Shown: piece after piece, positions 9,422 through 21,197 of the stretch | How positions within the stretch are numbered: position 1 is the first letter of the stretch | Layout: every line of letters starts with the position of its first letter | Assembly: GCF_902806445.1 (NCBI RefSeq) | Contig: NZ_LR760298.1 | Span: 1,798,001-1,862,000 of the forward strand | Direction: 5' to 3' | Origin: Listeria sp. PSOL-1 | Lineage (GTDB): Bacteria; Bacillota; Bacilli; Lactobacillales; Listeriaceae | Length of the DNA stretch: 64,000 bases | The notes under the pieces: generated by a model | Seen by the model: the letters and a program-made list of their open reading frames with translations, nothing else | The model's database searches: none | Told to the model about the DNA's origin: nothing | Position numbers and translations under genes: made by a program

Positions 9422-11311
9422 ATGCCTGAAAAAAATATTGTTCTAATAGGAGCAGGATATGCAGGTGTACATGCAGCTAAGAAACTAGCCAAAAAATATA
9501 AGAAAGATAAATCTATCCATATTACACTAATCGATCGTCATTCTTATCATACAATGATGACAGAATTACATGAAGTTGCTGGTGGCCGTGTTGAACCGAC
9601 AGCCATTCAATATGATCTTCGACGTTTATTTAATCGCACAAAAGTCAACCTTGTAACCGATAACGTAACAAACGTAGATCACGACAAAAAAATAGTCACA
9701 ACAGAACATGGCAGCTATCCTTACGACTACTTAATTCTCGGAATGGGTGGAGAACCAAATGATTTCGGTACGCCAGGTGTAGCAGAAAACGGCTACACAC
9801 TTTGGTCATGGGAAGATTCTGTCAGACTAAGACATCATATCGAATCGATTGTAACAACAGCAAGTCGCACGCAAGATGTTGCAAAGCGTAAAGCCATGTT
9901 AAAATTTGTCATCTGTGGTTCTGGATTTACCGGCATTGAAATGGTCGGGGAACTTTTAGAGTGGAAAGCTCGTTTAGCAAAAGATAATAAGATTGATCCT
10001 GATGAAATCGAACTTATTGTAGTAGAAGCTGCACCAACGATTCTTAACATGCTAGATCGCCGTGACGCGGAAAAAGCTGAGAAGTACATGGTTAAAAAAG
10101 GCATTAAGATCATGAAAAATGCCGCTATCGTTGAAGTAAAACCTGAAAGTATTGTTCTTAAATCAGGCGAAGAAATTCCAACACATACACTTATTTGGAC
10201 AGCTGGTGTGCGTGCTAACTCCGATACAAAAGATTACGGTATGGAAACCGCTCGCGCTGGTCGTCTAAAAGTGAATCAATATATGGAAGCTGAAAAGTAC
10301 GAAAACACATATGTCATTGGTGACCTTGCTTATTTTGAAGAAGCAGAAGGAACACCAACACCACAAATTGTTGAAGCTGCTGAACAAACCGGAATGACTG
10401 CTGCTAAAAGCATTATTTCTGAAATTAGTGGTGGAGAAAAAGAAGCTTTCCAAGGTAAATACCATGGGGTTATGGTTTCTATTGGGGCAAAATATGGTGT
10501 AGCTCACTTAGGCAATCTTCATTTATCTGGTTGGTTCGCTATTTTTATGAAACATATGGTTAATCTTTACTATTTCTTCGGTATTCATAGTGGGTACTAC
10601 ATGTGGCAATATATTGTTCACGAATTCTTCCATATTAAAGATCAACGCACTATTTTCCGAGGTTGGACATCACGTTACGGTAATGTGATATGGAGCTTAC
10701 CGCTGCGCATTTATCTTGGCTGGTTCTGGGTTGACGAAGCCCTTGCTAAAATATATGGTGAAGGAACATGGGACAAAGTTAGCATAACAAACTTAAAACC
10801 TGTCTTTCAAGGGATTGGAAATGACTCTTGGCTAACTGCAACAACTTCAAAAATGCCATTTGATTGGTTACAAACTGCTGCAAATTCCGGAGCAAGTGAA
10901 GCTGCTGGGAAAGCTGCCGGTGAAGCTGCTCAAAACGTTACAACACCTATCCTGCATCATATGCCAGGTTGGTTCGAATGGATCATGAAACTAATTATGC
11001 CAAACCAAGGCATGGCTTTATTTATGCAAAAAGTTGTTCCTTTCATTGAGCTTGCCATTGGCCTTGCACTTATCGTTGGCCTTTTTACATGGTTAGCAAG
11101 CATTGGTAGCATTGGCTTCCTAGCAATGTTTACATTCAGTGCTATGCTTGGTTGGGATAAATTCTGGGCTTTACCTGCATCCATCGCGATGTTAAATGGT
11201 GCTGGACGTGCTTTCGGCTTTGATTATTGGGTTGTTCCTTGGTTCCAAAAACACCTTGGAAACTGGTGGTACGGCAAACCACGCTCGGTTTATCGAGATA
11301 GTGGAAAATAA
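9422..11311 (+). CDS. ndh2: Type II NADH dehydrogenase of the EET system with C-terminal membrane domain
   Basis: Single-subunit, non-proton-pumping NADH:quinone oxidoreductase that feeds electrons into the EET quinone pool. Residues 1 to about 400 form the flavoprotein: NIVLIGAGYAGVHAA is the FAD-binding fold, FVICGSGFTGIEMVGEL the NADH-binding fold and YVIGDLAYF the second FAD contact. Residues from about 420 to 629 form a DoxX-like membrane part (for example FIELAIGLALIVGLFTWLA), an extension characteristic of EET Ndh2 and absent from the roughly 400-residue housekeeping Ndh. I start at the ATG 12 bases after AAGGAG; the in-frame TTG at 9410 abuts the ribosome binding site. Confidence 0.93.
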   Translation: MPEKNIVLIGAGYAGVHAAKKLAKKYKKDKSIHITLIDRHSYHTMMTELHEVAGGRVEPTAIQYDLRRLFNRTKVNLVTDNVTNVDHDKKIVTTEHGSYPYDYLILGMGGEPNDFGTPGVAENGYTLWSWEDSVRLRHHIESIVTTASRTQDVAKRKAMLKFVICGSGFTGIEMVGELLEWKARLAKDNKIDPDEIELIVVEAAPTILNMLDRRDAEKAEKYMVKKGIKIMKNAAIVEVKPESIVLKSGEEIPTHTLIWTAGVRANSDTKDYGMETARAGRLKVNQYMEAEKYENTYVIGDLAYFEEAEGTPTPQIVEAAEQTGMTAAKSIISEISGGEKEAFQGKYHGVMVSIGAKYGVAHLGNLHLSGWFAIFMKHMVNLYYFFGIHSGYYMWQYIVHEFFHIKDQRTIFRGWTSRYGNVIWSLPLRIYLGWFWVDEALAKIYGEGTWDKVSITNLKPVFQGIGNDSWLTATTSKMPFDWLQTAANSGASEAAGKAAGEAAQNVTTPILHHMPGWFEWIMKLIMPNQGMALFMQKVVPFIELAIGLALIVGLFTWLASIGSIGFLAMFTFSAMLGWDKFWALPASIAMLNGAGRAFGFDYWVVPWFQKHLGNWWYGKPRSVYRDSGK

Positions 11312-11320
11312 TTTTGGAAA

Positions 11321-11376
11321 AAAAGAAGGAGAGTCTGGGAGATAAATCAATTTATCTCTCATACTCTTCTTTTTAG
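11321..11376 (+). terminator. Hairpin after ndh2
   Basis: A long dyad (GAGAGTCTGGGAGATAAA paired with TTTATCTCTCATACTCTTC) ends in a T-run just downstream of ndh2 and 29 bases before eetA. It would terminate or attenuate ndh2 transcripts, so eetA-eetB-dmkB may be expressed at a different level from ndh2. Confidence 0.75.
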
Positions 11377-11404
11377 AAATAAAACTTTAGAGGAGGAAAA
11401 AGAT

Positions 11405-11836
11405 TTGAAGACTTATCTTAAAATGATTCGACCATTTGATGTGATCATCATTATTTGCTTAATCTTACTTTCTTTTTTACCTCTAGCCATTTTTTCTTAT
11501 TCTAAAGCAAACGAAAAGCCCATTCAAGGAAAGCAAAAACTTATTGCGGTGATTTCAATTGACGGAAAAAAATATCGTACAGTTGAATTAACTGGACATA
11601 AAGGAAAAGAAAGCTTTACAATAAAACAAGACGATGGTGATTCTAATACAATTGAAGTAAATGATGAAGCGATTAAGATTAGTGCTGCCAATTGCACTGA
11701 CCAAGTCTGTATTCGGATGGGCGCTATAAATAAACCCGCTGAAACGATTACTTGTTTACCACATAAGTTATTAATTGAAGTAAAAGCCATTGGAGATTCA
11801 GATAATAGCAACGATGATGTCATCATTCCTTCCTAA
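11405..11836 (+). CDS. eetA: EET protein EetA, membrane-anchored NusG domain II
   Basis: Membrane-anchored extracytosolic component of the Listeria EET locus. Its exact step is not settled, though it acts with EetB in electron transfer to PplA or the surface. One N-terminal membrane segment (about residues 12-32, VIIIICLILLSFLPLAIF) is followed by a NusG domain II-like fold with the cysteine pattern CTDQVCIRMG ... ETITCLPHKLLIEV. The start is TTG, supported by GAGGAGG eight bases upstream and by the domain layout. It is the first gene of an eetA-eetB-dmkB cluster. Confidence 0.88.
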   Translation: MKTYLKMIRPFDVIIIICLILLSFLPLAIFSYSKANEKPIQGKQKLIAVISIDGKKYRTVELTGHKGKESFTIKQDDGDSNTIEVNDEAIKISAANCTDQVCIRMGAINKPAETITCLPHKLLIEVKAIGDSDNSNDDVIIPS

Positions 11837-11869
11837 TTATCTTTTTAGCCTGAAGGAGGACTCGATTTC

Positions 11870-12406
11870 TTGACAAAAAACAAGCGATTAATTTATATAG
11901 CCCTTTTGGCTGCTCAGGCAGTAGTCATTAGTTTACTAGAACGCGCGATCCCCTTCCCTTTCGCCTTCGCACCAGGCGCAAAGCTCGGACTGGCAAACAT
12001 CATTACATGTATCTCCCTTTATACACTTAGAACCAAAGATACATTGATGATTATCTGTATACGCCTCGTTCTTGCCACCCTTTTAGGCGGTAGTTTATCC
12101 ACTTTTTTATATAGTGCAGCTGGAGCGATTCTTAGTTTTTTAGGCATGTGGCTTGTACAAAAATTAGGACCTAAACGTGTAAGTATTATCGGAGTTAGTA
12201 CAGCTGGTGGTATCTTACATAACGTTGGACAGTTGATGGTTGCAAGTTTTATTGCTGGCTCATGGAATGTCATGTTATATCTTCCGGCTCTTTCATTTAT
12301 TGGTATTTTATCAGGTATTGCGATTGGTATTGCCGCCAATTACTTACTTCAAAATGTACAAACACTCCGCAACTTTTTTGAAGCAAAGCAAGCTTTAAAT
12401 AAATAA
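11870..12406 (+). CDS. eetB: EET protein EetB, Gx-transporter family membrane protein
   Basis: Polytopic membrane protein of 178 residues in the family often labelled heptaprenyl diphosphate synthase component I or Gx transporter. The N-terminal part contains ERAIPFPFAFAPGAKLGLAN, the family signature, and about five hydrophobic segments follow. In Listeria its product is required for EET together with EetA. The start is TTG behind AAGGAGG. It ends just before dmkB, which has its own ribosome binding site. Confidence 0.88.
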   Translation: MTKNKRLIYIALLAAQAVVISLLERAIPFPFAFAPGAKLGLANIITCISLYTLRTKDTLMIICIRLVLATLLGGSLSTFLYSAAGAILSFLGMWLVQKLGPKRVSIIGVSTAGGILHNVGQLMVASFIAGSWNVMLYLPALSFIGILSGIAIGIAANYLLQNVQTLRNFFEAKQALNK

Positions 12407-12426
12407 TGCGAAAAAGGAGTTTCATT

Positions 12427-13407
12427 ATGCGACTTCATCCGATGTGGGAAAATTATCCTGCACTTCAAAAAGATTTGCAAGACGTTTTAATAACAATCGA
12501 AAAAAACATTCAAATTCGTGATAAGAATGTTGAAAAAAACATTAAAAATCTCATCCATGCTGGTGGCAAACTACTGCGTCCTGCTTATGCACTTCTTTCT
12601 GCTCAAATCGGACCTGATTATGACCACGATCGTGCAATTTCTGTTGCAGCTGCGCTTGAAGTTTTACATATGGCTACACTTATTCATGATGACGTCGTTG
12701 ATGAGTCGCCAATTAGACGCGGAGAACCTACACTGCATACGCTTTATGGCAACAATTATGCCGTCTATACTGGAGATTATTTGTTCTGCGTTTGCTTCAA
12801 AATTCTTTCCAAGTACGCTGATTCAATGAATGACATTGAATTCAACAGCAAAAATATCGAAAAGATTCTAATAGGTGAACTCAATCAAATGCGTACACGT
12901 TATCAAACAAGTGTCACGGTTCGCGAATATTTAACAAGAATTTCTGGAAAAACAGCACAGCTTTTCGCATTAAGCTGCTATTCTGGTGCAAAAAGTAGTC
13001 AAGCCAGTCACGCGCTCGTCGCTAAATCATGGAATCTCGGCCATTATCTTGGAATGGCTTTTCAAATTATTGATGACGTACTTGATTATACAAGCACCTA
13101 TACAAGTCTTGGCAAACCAGTATTAAATGATGTTAAACAGGGTGTCTATTCACTGCCACTAATCTATGCCATGCAAGGCCACCATGCTGAATTCGCTCCT
13201 TTACTCACAAAAAAAGCTGCTCTAGGTCAGCAAGATTTAATTAGACTTACCGATTTAGTCACTCATTATCAAGGTGTCGAGCAATCTTTTGCTCTTGCTA
13301 GTAAATATACAAAAAAAGCTTTAAAAACGATCAAACAGCTTCCAAGCGGTCCACACAAAGATTTACTTTATGAAGTCACTTCCCAAATCTTAACCAGATC
13401 AATTTAA
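12427..13407 (+). CDS. dmkB: Polyprenyl diphosphate synthase of the EET locus (DmkB)
   Basis: Makes the long-chain prenyl diphosphate that DmkA uses for demethylmenaquinone. The product has 326 residues with both Asp-rich catalytic motifs, LIHDDVVDES (about residue 80) and FQIIDDVLDYTS (about 215), and the conserved GGKLLRPAY segment. The ATG I use follows AAAAAGGAG by eight bases; an in-frame ATG at 12406 lies before the ribosome binding site. It closes the EET gene set. Confidence 0.92.
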   Translation: MRLHPMWENYPALQKDLQDVLITIEKNIQIRDKNVEKNIKNLIHAGGKLLRPAYALLSAQIGPDYDHDRAISVAAALEVLHMATLIHDDVVDESPIRRGEPTLHTLYGNNYAVYTGDYLFCVCFKILSKYADSMNDIEFNSKNIEKILIGELNQMRTRYQTSVTVREYLTRISGKTAQLFALSCYSGAKSSQASHALVAKSWNLGHYLGMAFQIIDDVLDYTSTYTSLGKPVLNDVKQGVYSLPLIYAMQGHHAEFAPLLTKKAALGQQDLIRLTDLVTHYQGVEQSFALASKYTKKALKTIKQLPSGPHKDLLYEVTSQILTRSI

Positions 13408-13414
13408 GCAAAAA

Positions 13415-13444
13415 TTGACATTAGCTGGGCTTTTCCTGTAAAAT
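13415..13444 (+). promoter_or_regulatory. SigA promoter of the TetR gene, leaderless arrangement
   Basis: A perfect TTGACA (13415-13420) and TAAAAT (13439-13444, preceded by TG) are 18 bases apart. Transcription would start near 13451, only about three bases before the ATG at 13454, leaving no room for a ribosome binding site. Confidence 0.7.
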
Positions 13445-13453
13445 TTACTTATT

Positions 13454-14029
13454 ATGAAAACAAAAGATCAAAACAAATACCAAATGATCATAAAAGAAGC
13501 CACACGTCTTTTAGTAGAAAATGGTGTCGAGTATTTTTCCACTACAAAAGTAGCCAAAGCAGTAGGTATTTCGCAATCAAATATCTATATTTATTTTGCA
13601 AACAAACAGGATTTAATTCTCCAAGTTTTTCAGTATCATATCCATGAAATGAGCGTCTATGTCAGTAAATCTTTATCAGAAAAAAGCTCAATGGCTGAGA
13701 ATTTAAGAAATAATATTAAAGCGCTCATTGCTTTTTCGCTAAAACACCCTGAGTCCATCGAAATCATTGAACTCATCAAACACACACATTCCCTTGACCT
13801 TGATTTGAAGAAAAAACAAACAGATAAAGCCAATCAAAAAATCCAAGACTTGCTACAACTCGGAATTGAAACTGGCGAATTTAGACAGATTAATATTAAT
13901 GTTTTGCGTACATTAATCATGTCTACTACTTATAATTATATTCATGCGTTAAAGAGCGGCTGGTATACTCAAACAGAAGTTACAGCTGATCAGATCACTG
14001 AATTAATAGTAGCTGCCATTTTAATCTAA
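13454..14029 (+). CDS. TetR/AcrR-family transcriptional regulator
   Basis: The DNA-binding domain is at the N terminus: residues about 10-55 hold IIKEATRLLVENG, then the recognition segment VAKAVGISQSNIYIYFANKQDLI typical of TetR proteins. The remaining 130 residues are a helical ligand/dimer domain with no recognisable specificity. The gene lies after the EET cluster and before a glycosyltransferase, so its target cannot be assigned from context. The start has no ribosome binding site and sits a few bases after a strong promoter, which suggests a leaderless message. Confidence 0.88.
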   Translation: MKTKDQNKYQMIIKEATRLLVENGVEYFSTTKVAKAVGISQSNIYIYFANKQDLILQVFQYHIHEMSVYVSKSLSEKSSMAENLRNNIKALIAFSLKHPESIEIIELIKHTHSLDLDLKKKQTDKANQKIQDLLQLGIETGEFRQININVLRTLIMSTTYNYIHALKSGWYTQTEVTADQITELIVAAILI

Positions 14030-14147
14030 AAAAATGAGAACATCAAGAGTTTGTTTAATCAACGTCATAATTCAGCAAAAGCACCATGATTCGCAGATTG
14101 TGATAAAAGATTAGTATAGTACAAAAAGAAATGGAGAAAAATTAAAA

Positions 14148-15083
14148 ATGAATTTATCTGTTATTGTACCTTGTTTTAACGAAGAAGATGCCATACCTAT
14201 TTTTTTTGATGAGGTAGAAAATATAAAAGAACAGTTACCTGTATCTGTCGATTATATATTTATAAACGATGGCTCCACTGATAATACACTGACAGTATTA
14301 CAGCAATTAAGTAAAGAAAACAGTCACGTGCATTACTGCTCATTTTCCAGAAACTTCGGGAAAGAAGCTGCCTTATATGCCGGCTTATTAAAAGCTAAAG
14401 GTGACCTGGTTACCGTGATGGACGTCGATTTACAAGATCCGCCAGAATTATTGATTGAAATGTACGAAAAGATCCAAGATAAAAATATTGATTGTGTTGC
14501 AACAAGGCGCTCGACTAGAACTGGCGAACCAAAAATACGCAGCTTTTTTGCAAGAATGTTTTATAAAATCATCAATCGTATTGGCCATGCAGAAATGATT
14601 GATGGTGCAAGAGATTTTCGGCTGATGACCCGACAAATGGTTGATGCTATTTTAGAAGTGACTGAATATAATCGGTTTTCCAAAGGGATCTTTTCTTGGG
14701 TAGGCTTTAACACGATTTATATCTCTTATGAAAATCGAGAAAGGGTAGCTGGAGAGACAAGTTGGAGTTTTTGGAAGCTATTTTCTTATAGCATTGATGG
14801 GCTGGTTAATTTTTCAGAAGCACCACTGAACTTTGCTTCTGTATTAGGGGCGGTTTCATTTATTTCCTCGCTTGTTGCATTTTTATTTATTATTATCAGA
14901 ACGCTAGTTTTTGGGGATCCGACAAGTGGCTGGCCTTCGCTTGTTGCAATTATTCTTGCAGTAGGTGGCATTCAGCTTCTTTCAATCGGCATTATCGGCA
15001 AATATATCGCCAAAATTTTCTTAGAAACAAAAAGAAGACCAAATTTTATTATCAGAGAAGAGAGCAACAAGAAATCCTCTTAA
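14148..15083 (+). CDS. Family 2 glycosyltransferase, polyprenyl-phosphate type
   Basis: The 311-residue protein has the GT-A fold start LSVIVPCFNEEDAIPIFFDE, the nucleotide/metal motif VTVMDVDLQDPPELL (about residues 90-105) and two C-terminal membrane spans (about 235-260 and 268-290). This is the layout of enzymes that transfer a sugar from a nucleotide donor to undecaprenyl phosphate on the cytoplasmic face. Together with the adjacent GtcA-like flippase it probably supplies sugar for decorating wall teichoic acid or lipoteichoic acid. It is convergent with that gene, with only five bases between the stops. Confidence 0.87.
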   Translation: MNLSVIVPCFNEEDAIPIFFDEVENIKEQLPVSVDYIFINDGSTDNTLTVLQQLSKENSHVHYCSFSRNFGKEAALYAGLLKAKGDLVTVMDVDLQDPPELLIEMYEKIQDKNIDCVATRRSTRTGEPKIRSFFARMFYKIINRIGHAEMIDGARDFRLMTRQMVDAILEVTEYNRFSKGIFSWVGFNTIYISYENRERVAGETSWSFWKLFSYSIDGLVNFSEAPLNFASVLGAVSFISSLVAFLFIIIRTLVFGDPTSGWPSLVAIILAVGGIQLLSIGIIGKYIAKIFLETKRRPNFIIREESNKKSS

Positions 15084-15088
15084 ATAAA

Positions 15089-15571
15089 TTATTTTTTTGT
15101 AAAAACTACTTTTTTAGAAATAATGTAGTTCAAGATAATCGCTAAGATCTGAACAATTAACGCAAAGATCAATTCGTTTATTAGAAATGGACTGCCAAAA
15201 TACTTTTTTATCGTTCCAAAAGAAAATAAACCAACTGAGTAATCAATATTATTCAGCTTCAAGATCTTAATAAAAAAAGCAGAGAATTTTTCAACAGCAA
15301 AATAGGTAATGAAAACATCTAAAAGCAATACAAACATCCTTCCCATTACAAAAACCGAAAACTGTTTTAAAATAACAACCCACTGTATACTAACATCTCT
15401 AAATACTAGAATTTTATTCGTTACAAAGGCAAAGATAATAGAGAGCGATTGAGCAATAATAACAGCTAACATAGAGCTCCCACTAAGATTCACCGTTACA
15501 AATCGAGCAACAAAATAAACGAGTGTTGTTAAAATACCAAAAAGCAAATATAGCAATAATTCTTTTTTCAT
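15089..15571 (-). CDS. gtcA: GtcA/GtrA-family membrane protein, probable lipid-linked sugar flippase
   Basis: The 160-residue protein has four hydrophobic segments in GtrA-family order, starting YLLFGILTTLVYFVARFVTVNL and including FAFVTNKILVFRD, the family motif. In Listeria GtcA is needed for glycosylation of wall teichoic acid, and the neighbouring GT2 enzyme fits as the maker of its undecaprenyl-sugar substrate. The symbol rests on family and context. The two genes face each other, so they are not an operon. Confidence 0.8.
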   Translation of the reverse strand: MKKELLLYLLFGILTTLVYFVARFVTVNLSGSSMLAVIIAQSLSIIFAFVTNKILVFRDVSIQWVVILKQFSVFVMGRMFVLLLDVFITYFAVEKFSAFFIKILKLNNIDYSVGLFSFGTIKKYFGSPFLINELIFALIVQILAIILNYIISKKVVFTKK

Positions 15572-15644
15572 GCTTATATAAACTTCCTTTCAAATTTCAG
15601 CTTATTCGTATTTTATCACACAATCTTTAGTTTTCCACAGTAAA

Positions 15645-15693
15645 AAAACACGAAGATAGTGGATGGGTTTCCTGTTCACTATCTTCGTGTTTT
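15645..15693 (-). terminator. Strong terminator after the small membrane protein gene
   Basis: Seventeen-base arms (AAAACACGAAGATAGTG and its complement) flank a 15-base loop. On the minus strand a run of T follows. The right arm overlaps the stop codon of the small membrane protein gene. It separates that gene from gtcA. Confidence 0.9.
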
Positions 15694-15889
15694 AAAAATA
15701 CTGTTTTCCTGTGATTAAGATGAATAATAAAACCGCTGTGAAAAAAACCGATATCAAAATAAATAACCATGCAATGAAACTACGGCCTTTGTGGCTTGTT
15801 TTCGAATTTAATAATCCCATTCCTATAAATGCACAGAATATCGCAATAAACGCGCCTTGGTTGTTAGTAAATATTAAAAATTCTTGCAT
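15692..15889 (-). CDS. Small two-span membrane protein, function unknown
   Basis: A 65-residue product starting MQEFLIFTNNQGAFIAIFCA with two hydrophobic segments (about residues 10-27 and 42-60) and a polar loop, SKTSHKGRS, between them. I use the ATG placed five bases after GGAGG; a TTG four codons upstream would overlap that site. The gene has its own terminator, so it is probably monocistronic. I do not recognise the family. Confidence 0.7.
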   Translation of the reverse strand: MQEFLIFTNNQGAFIAIFCAFIGMGLLNSKTSHKGRSFIAWLFILISVFFTAVLLFILITGKQYF

Positions 15890-16076
15890 AGACTCCTCCA
15901 ATAACCGATATTTATCATATTAATCCATCCCACTAATTCATTTGTTCTTCGTTCGTATTCATATTAAGCTGCTACATTTAATACCGGTAATGAGATAATA
16001 ATTTTAAAAGCTAATTTTTTTATTTACTTTCCAATATTCAATAAAGTACACTAATAATTATAAAACGATAAGATAA

Positions 16077-16117
16077 AAAAAGAGGCTGGGACAATCATTG
16101 TTATCCCAGCCTCTTTT
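16077..16117 (-). terminator. Terminator after eno
   Basis: Perfect arms AAAAGAGGCTGGGA and TCCCAGCCTCTTTT with a short loop, followed on the minus strand by a T-run, lie 17 bases beyond the eno stop. It marks the end of the glycolytic gene group. Confidence 0.92.
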
Positions 16118-16133
16118 CAAATAGCTTAGTTCA

Positions 16134-17555
<1,422 letters not shown>

Positions 17556-17609
17556 TCATTATAAGTTTATTGTATCTTTGTTTTTCTAAAAATAAAAGTA
17601 AAAATGTCT

Positions 17610-19142
17610 TTATTCTTTAATTAAAGTTTCGCCAGTCATTTCAGCTGGTTTTTTCACACCTAAAAGGCCAAGCATGGTTGGTGCCACATCGGCAAGTCGA
17701 CCGTCCGAACGCAGTGTTGCACCTTTTTTGGTAACAATAACTGGTACAGGAACTGTTGTATGGGCTGTGTGTGGCTTTCCTTCTGGTGTTGACATTGTTT
17801 CTGAATTACCGTGGTCAGCAAAAATTATCGCAGAGCCGCCTTTTTCAAGGATTAAATCAACCACGCGGCCAAGATTTTCATCAACGGCTTCAATGGCTTT
17901 GATTGTTGGCTCTAACATACCTGAATGTCCAACCATATCAGGGTTAGCAAAGTTTAAAATAATTGCATCATGTTTATCTTCTTGAATGTCTTTAACCAAC
18001 GCATCGGTTACTTCATATGCACTCATTTCTGGCTGAAGGTCGTACGTTTCAACTTTTGGTGAATTAATCAGAATTCGGTTTTCACCTGGAAATTCTTCAT
18101 TTCGACCACCATTCATAAAGAAAGTCACATGCGGGTATTTTTCAGTTTCAGCAATGCGCAGTTGTGCTAATCCTTCATTTGAAAGAACTTCACCAATAAC
18201 ATTTTTCATTTCAATCGGTTCAAAAGCAACTTCAGCATCAATGCTTGGATTATAAAGTGTCATCGTCACAAACTTAACGTTTTTAGGATGTTTAGCTCCG
18301 CGATCGAAATGTTCCCATTCTTTATCCGTAAAAGCATTGGATAATTGGATTGCTCTGTCAGGACGGAAGTTAAAGAAAATAACAGCGTCATTATCTTTAA
18401 TTGTTGCCGCCTGTGCATCATCTTTTGCGATAACAGCCGGGACAACAAATTCATCCGTTTTATTATCTTTATATGACGCTTCAATAAGCTCTAGTGGATC
18501 AGCGAATTTTTCACCTTCGCCATAAGCGATTGCTCGGTAGGCTTTTTCCACACGTTCCCATCGCTTATCACGATCCATTGCATAAAAGCGTCCAGAAATC
18601 GTAGCGATATGGCCATAATTTAATTGCTGAATGGCTTCTTGTAGCTGTTTGATGTAAGCTTGTGCCGATTGCGGCGGCACATCACGACCATCAAGAAACG
18701 CATGGATATAGACATTTTTTACACCTTTATCTTTTGCGGTTTCAAGAAGAGCCGTTAAATGGTTAATATGGCTATGCACGCCCCCATCAGACAGAAGCCC
18801 AAATAAGTGTAGATCTGAATCATGTTCTTTTGTATAGTTAAATGCGTTATTAAGAGCTTTATTTTCCTGGAATTCGCCTTCTTCAATCGCTTTATCAATA
18901 CGCGTTAAGCTTTGATACACAATCCGGCCAGCGCCAATGTTTGTATGCCCAACTTCAGAATTACCCATTTGTCCTTCTGGAAGACCCACATCAAGCCCAG
19001 ATGCTTTAAGTTCACTATGTGGAAATTCACTCCAGTAGCGATCAAAATTAGGCTTATTTGCTTGAGCTACTGCATTACCAACTGTCTCATTTCGAAGTCC
19101 AAAACCGTCCAGAATAATAATTGCAACAGGAGATTTACTCAT
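17610..19142 (-). CDS. gpmI: 2,3-bisphosphoglycerate-independent phosphoglycerate mutase
   Basis: Manganese enzyme interconverting 3- and 2-phosphoglycerate. The 510-residue length is normal. The metal motif ILDGFGLR near the start, the catalytic serine in [16 protein letters not shown] (about residue 62) and the C-terminal metal block [12 protein letters not shown] are all present. The ATG abuts the tpiA stop with no gap, so the genes are translationally linked in the gap-pgk-tpiA-gpmI order standard for Listeria and Bacillus. Confidence 0.98.
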   Translation of the reverse strand: MSKSPVAIIILDGFGLRNETVGNAVAQANKPNFDRYWSEFPHSELKASGLDVGLPEGQMGNSEVGHTNIGAGRIVYQSLTRIDKAIEEGEFQENKALNNAFNYTKEHDSDLHLFGLLSDGGVHSHINHLTALLETAKDKGVKNVYIHAFLDGRDVPPQSAQAYIKQLQEAIQQLNYGHIATISGRFYAMDRDKRWERVEKAYRAIAYGEGEKFADPLELIEASYKDNKTDEFVVPAVIAKDDAQAATIKDNDAVIFFNFRPDRAIQLSNAFTDKEWEHFDRGAKHPKNVKFVTMTLYNPSIDAEVAFEPIEMKNVIGEVLSNEGLAQLRIAETEKYPHVTFFMNGGRNEEFPGENRILINSPKVETYDLQPEMSAYEVTDALVKDIQEDKHDAIILNFANPDMVGHSGMLEPTIKAIEAVDENLGRVVDLILEKGGSAIIFADHGNSETMSTPEGKPHTAHTTVPVPVIVTKKGATLRSDGRLADVAPTMLGLLGVKKPAEMTGETLIKE

Positions 19143-19925
<783 letters not shown>

Positions 19926-21116
19926 TTATTTATCGGAAATAGCTGCAACGCCTGGTAGCTCTTTACCTTCTAAATATTCTAAGGAAGCACCGCCACCTGT
20001 AGAAATGTGCGTGAATTTATCAGCGAAACCAAGCTGCATTGCTGCTGCCGCTGAATCTCCACCACCGATAATTGTTGTCGCATCTTTTAAATCAGCAATT
20101 GCTTTGCATACACCAATTGTACCTTTAGCAAAATTGCTCATTTCAAACACGCCCATTGGTCCATTCCAAATAACTGTTTTGGCGCCTTGAAGTTGTTCTG
20201 TAAAAAGCTTGATGGTTTTTTCACCAATATCAAGACCTTCTTCATCAGCCGGAATCTCATCAGAGGAAACGGTATGGTATGGTACATCATTGCTAAATTC
20301 TTTCGCAACGACTGTATCAATTGGTAAAACAAGTTTGTCACCAGCTTTTTCCATTAAGCTCTTAGCAAGGTCCACTTTATCTTTTTCAAGTAATGAAATC
20401 CCTACTTCATAGCCCTTAGCTTTCATGAATGTGTACGCCATTCCTCCGCCAATTAATAACTTATCAGCTTTTTCAAGTAAGTTTTCAATAACGCCAATTT
20501 TATCGGAAACCTTAGCTCCACCAAGAATAGCAACAAGTGGACGATCAGGGTTTTCAACAACACCGCCGATGAACTTGATTTCTTTTTCCATTAAGAAGCC
20601 AGCTGCTGATTCAAGATGTGATGCAATGCCAACATTTGACGCATGCGCACGGTGAGCTGTACCAAAAGCGTCATTAACAAATACGTCTCCAAGACTTGCC
20701 CAGTATTTACCAAGTTCTGGATCATTGCCGCTTTCTTTCTTCCCATCAATATCTTCAAAACGCGTATTTTCAAAAAGAAGGACATCTCCGTCTTTCATTT
20801 CGTTAATCGCATGTTCAAGTTCTGCTCCACGTGTTACTGGCACGAATTTCACTTCTTTGCCAAGCAGTTCACTGAGGCGTTCTGCAACCGGGCGAAGCGA
20901 CTTATCTTTCTTATCTTCTTCCGTTTTTACTTTACCAAGGTGTGAAAATAAGATGGCTTTGCCGTTTTGCTCAATAATATATTTGATGGTAGGGAGTGCA
21001 GCCACAATGCGGTTATCGTTTGTAATTTCTCCGTCTTTCATTGGTACATTAAAGTCAACGCGGACAAGTACTTTTTTGTCATTTAAATTTAAATCAGTCA
21101 CTACTTTTTTAGCCAT
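19926..21116 (-). CDS. pgk: Phosphoglycerate kinase
   Basis: ATP-forming glycolytic kinase of normal length (396 residues). Substrate-binding [12 protein letters not shown] near the N terminus and the nucleotide-binding [13 protein letters not shown] and [14 protein letters not shown] near the C terminus are intact. It follows gap by about 80 bases, a gap that contains a hairpin. Confidence 0.98.
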   Translation of the reverse strand: MAKKVVTDLNLNDKKVLVRVDFNVPMKDGEITNDNRIVAALPTIKYIIEQNGKAILFSHLGKVKTEEDKKDKSLRPVAERLSELLGKEVKFVPVTRGAELEHAINEMKDGDVLLFENTRFEDIDGKKESGNDPELGKYWASLGDVFVNDAFGTAHRAHASNVGIASHLESAAGFLMEKEIKFIGGVVENPDRPLVAILGGAKVSDKIGVIENLLEKADKLLIGGGMAYTFMKAKGYEVGISLLEKDKVDLAKSLMEKAGDKLVLPIDTVVAKEFSNDVPYHTVSSDEIPADEEGLDIGEKTIKLFTEQLQGAKTVIWNGPMGVFEMSNFAKGTIGVCKAIADLKDATTIIGGGDSAAAAMQLGFADKFTHISTGGGASLEYLEGKELPGVAAISDK

Positions 21117-21140
21117 GTTATAGCCTCCTGTTTCGGAAAA

Positions 21141-21170
21141 CAGGCGGAAACAAGTGATTGTCTCCGCCTA
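21141..21170 (-). other. Hairpin between gap and pgk
   Basis: An imperfect dyad (AGGCGGAAACA and TGTCTCCGCCT) lies in the 81-base gap between gap and pgk and lacks a T-run. It could be an RNA processing or stabilising stem that lets gap mRNA accumulate more than downstream genes, as known for related glycolytic operons. That role is inference. Confidence 0.4.
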
Positions 21171-21197
21171 TTCGTTTATTTATTTAGTTCGAACTTA

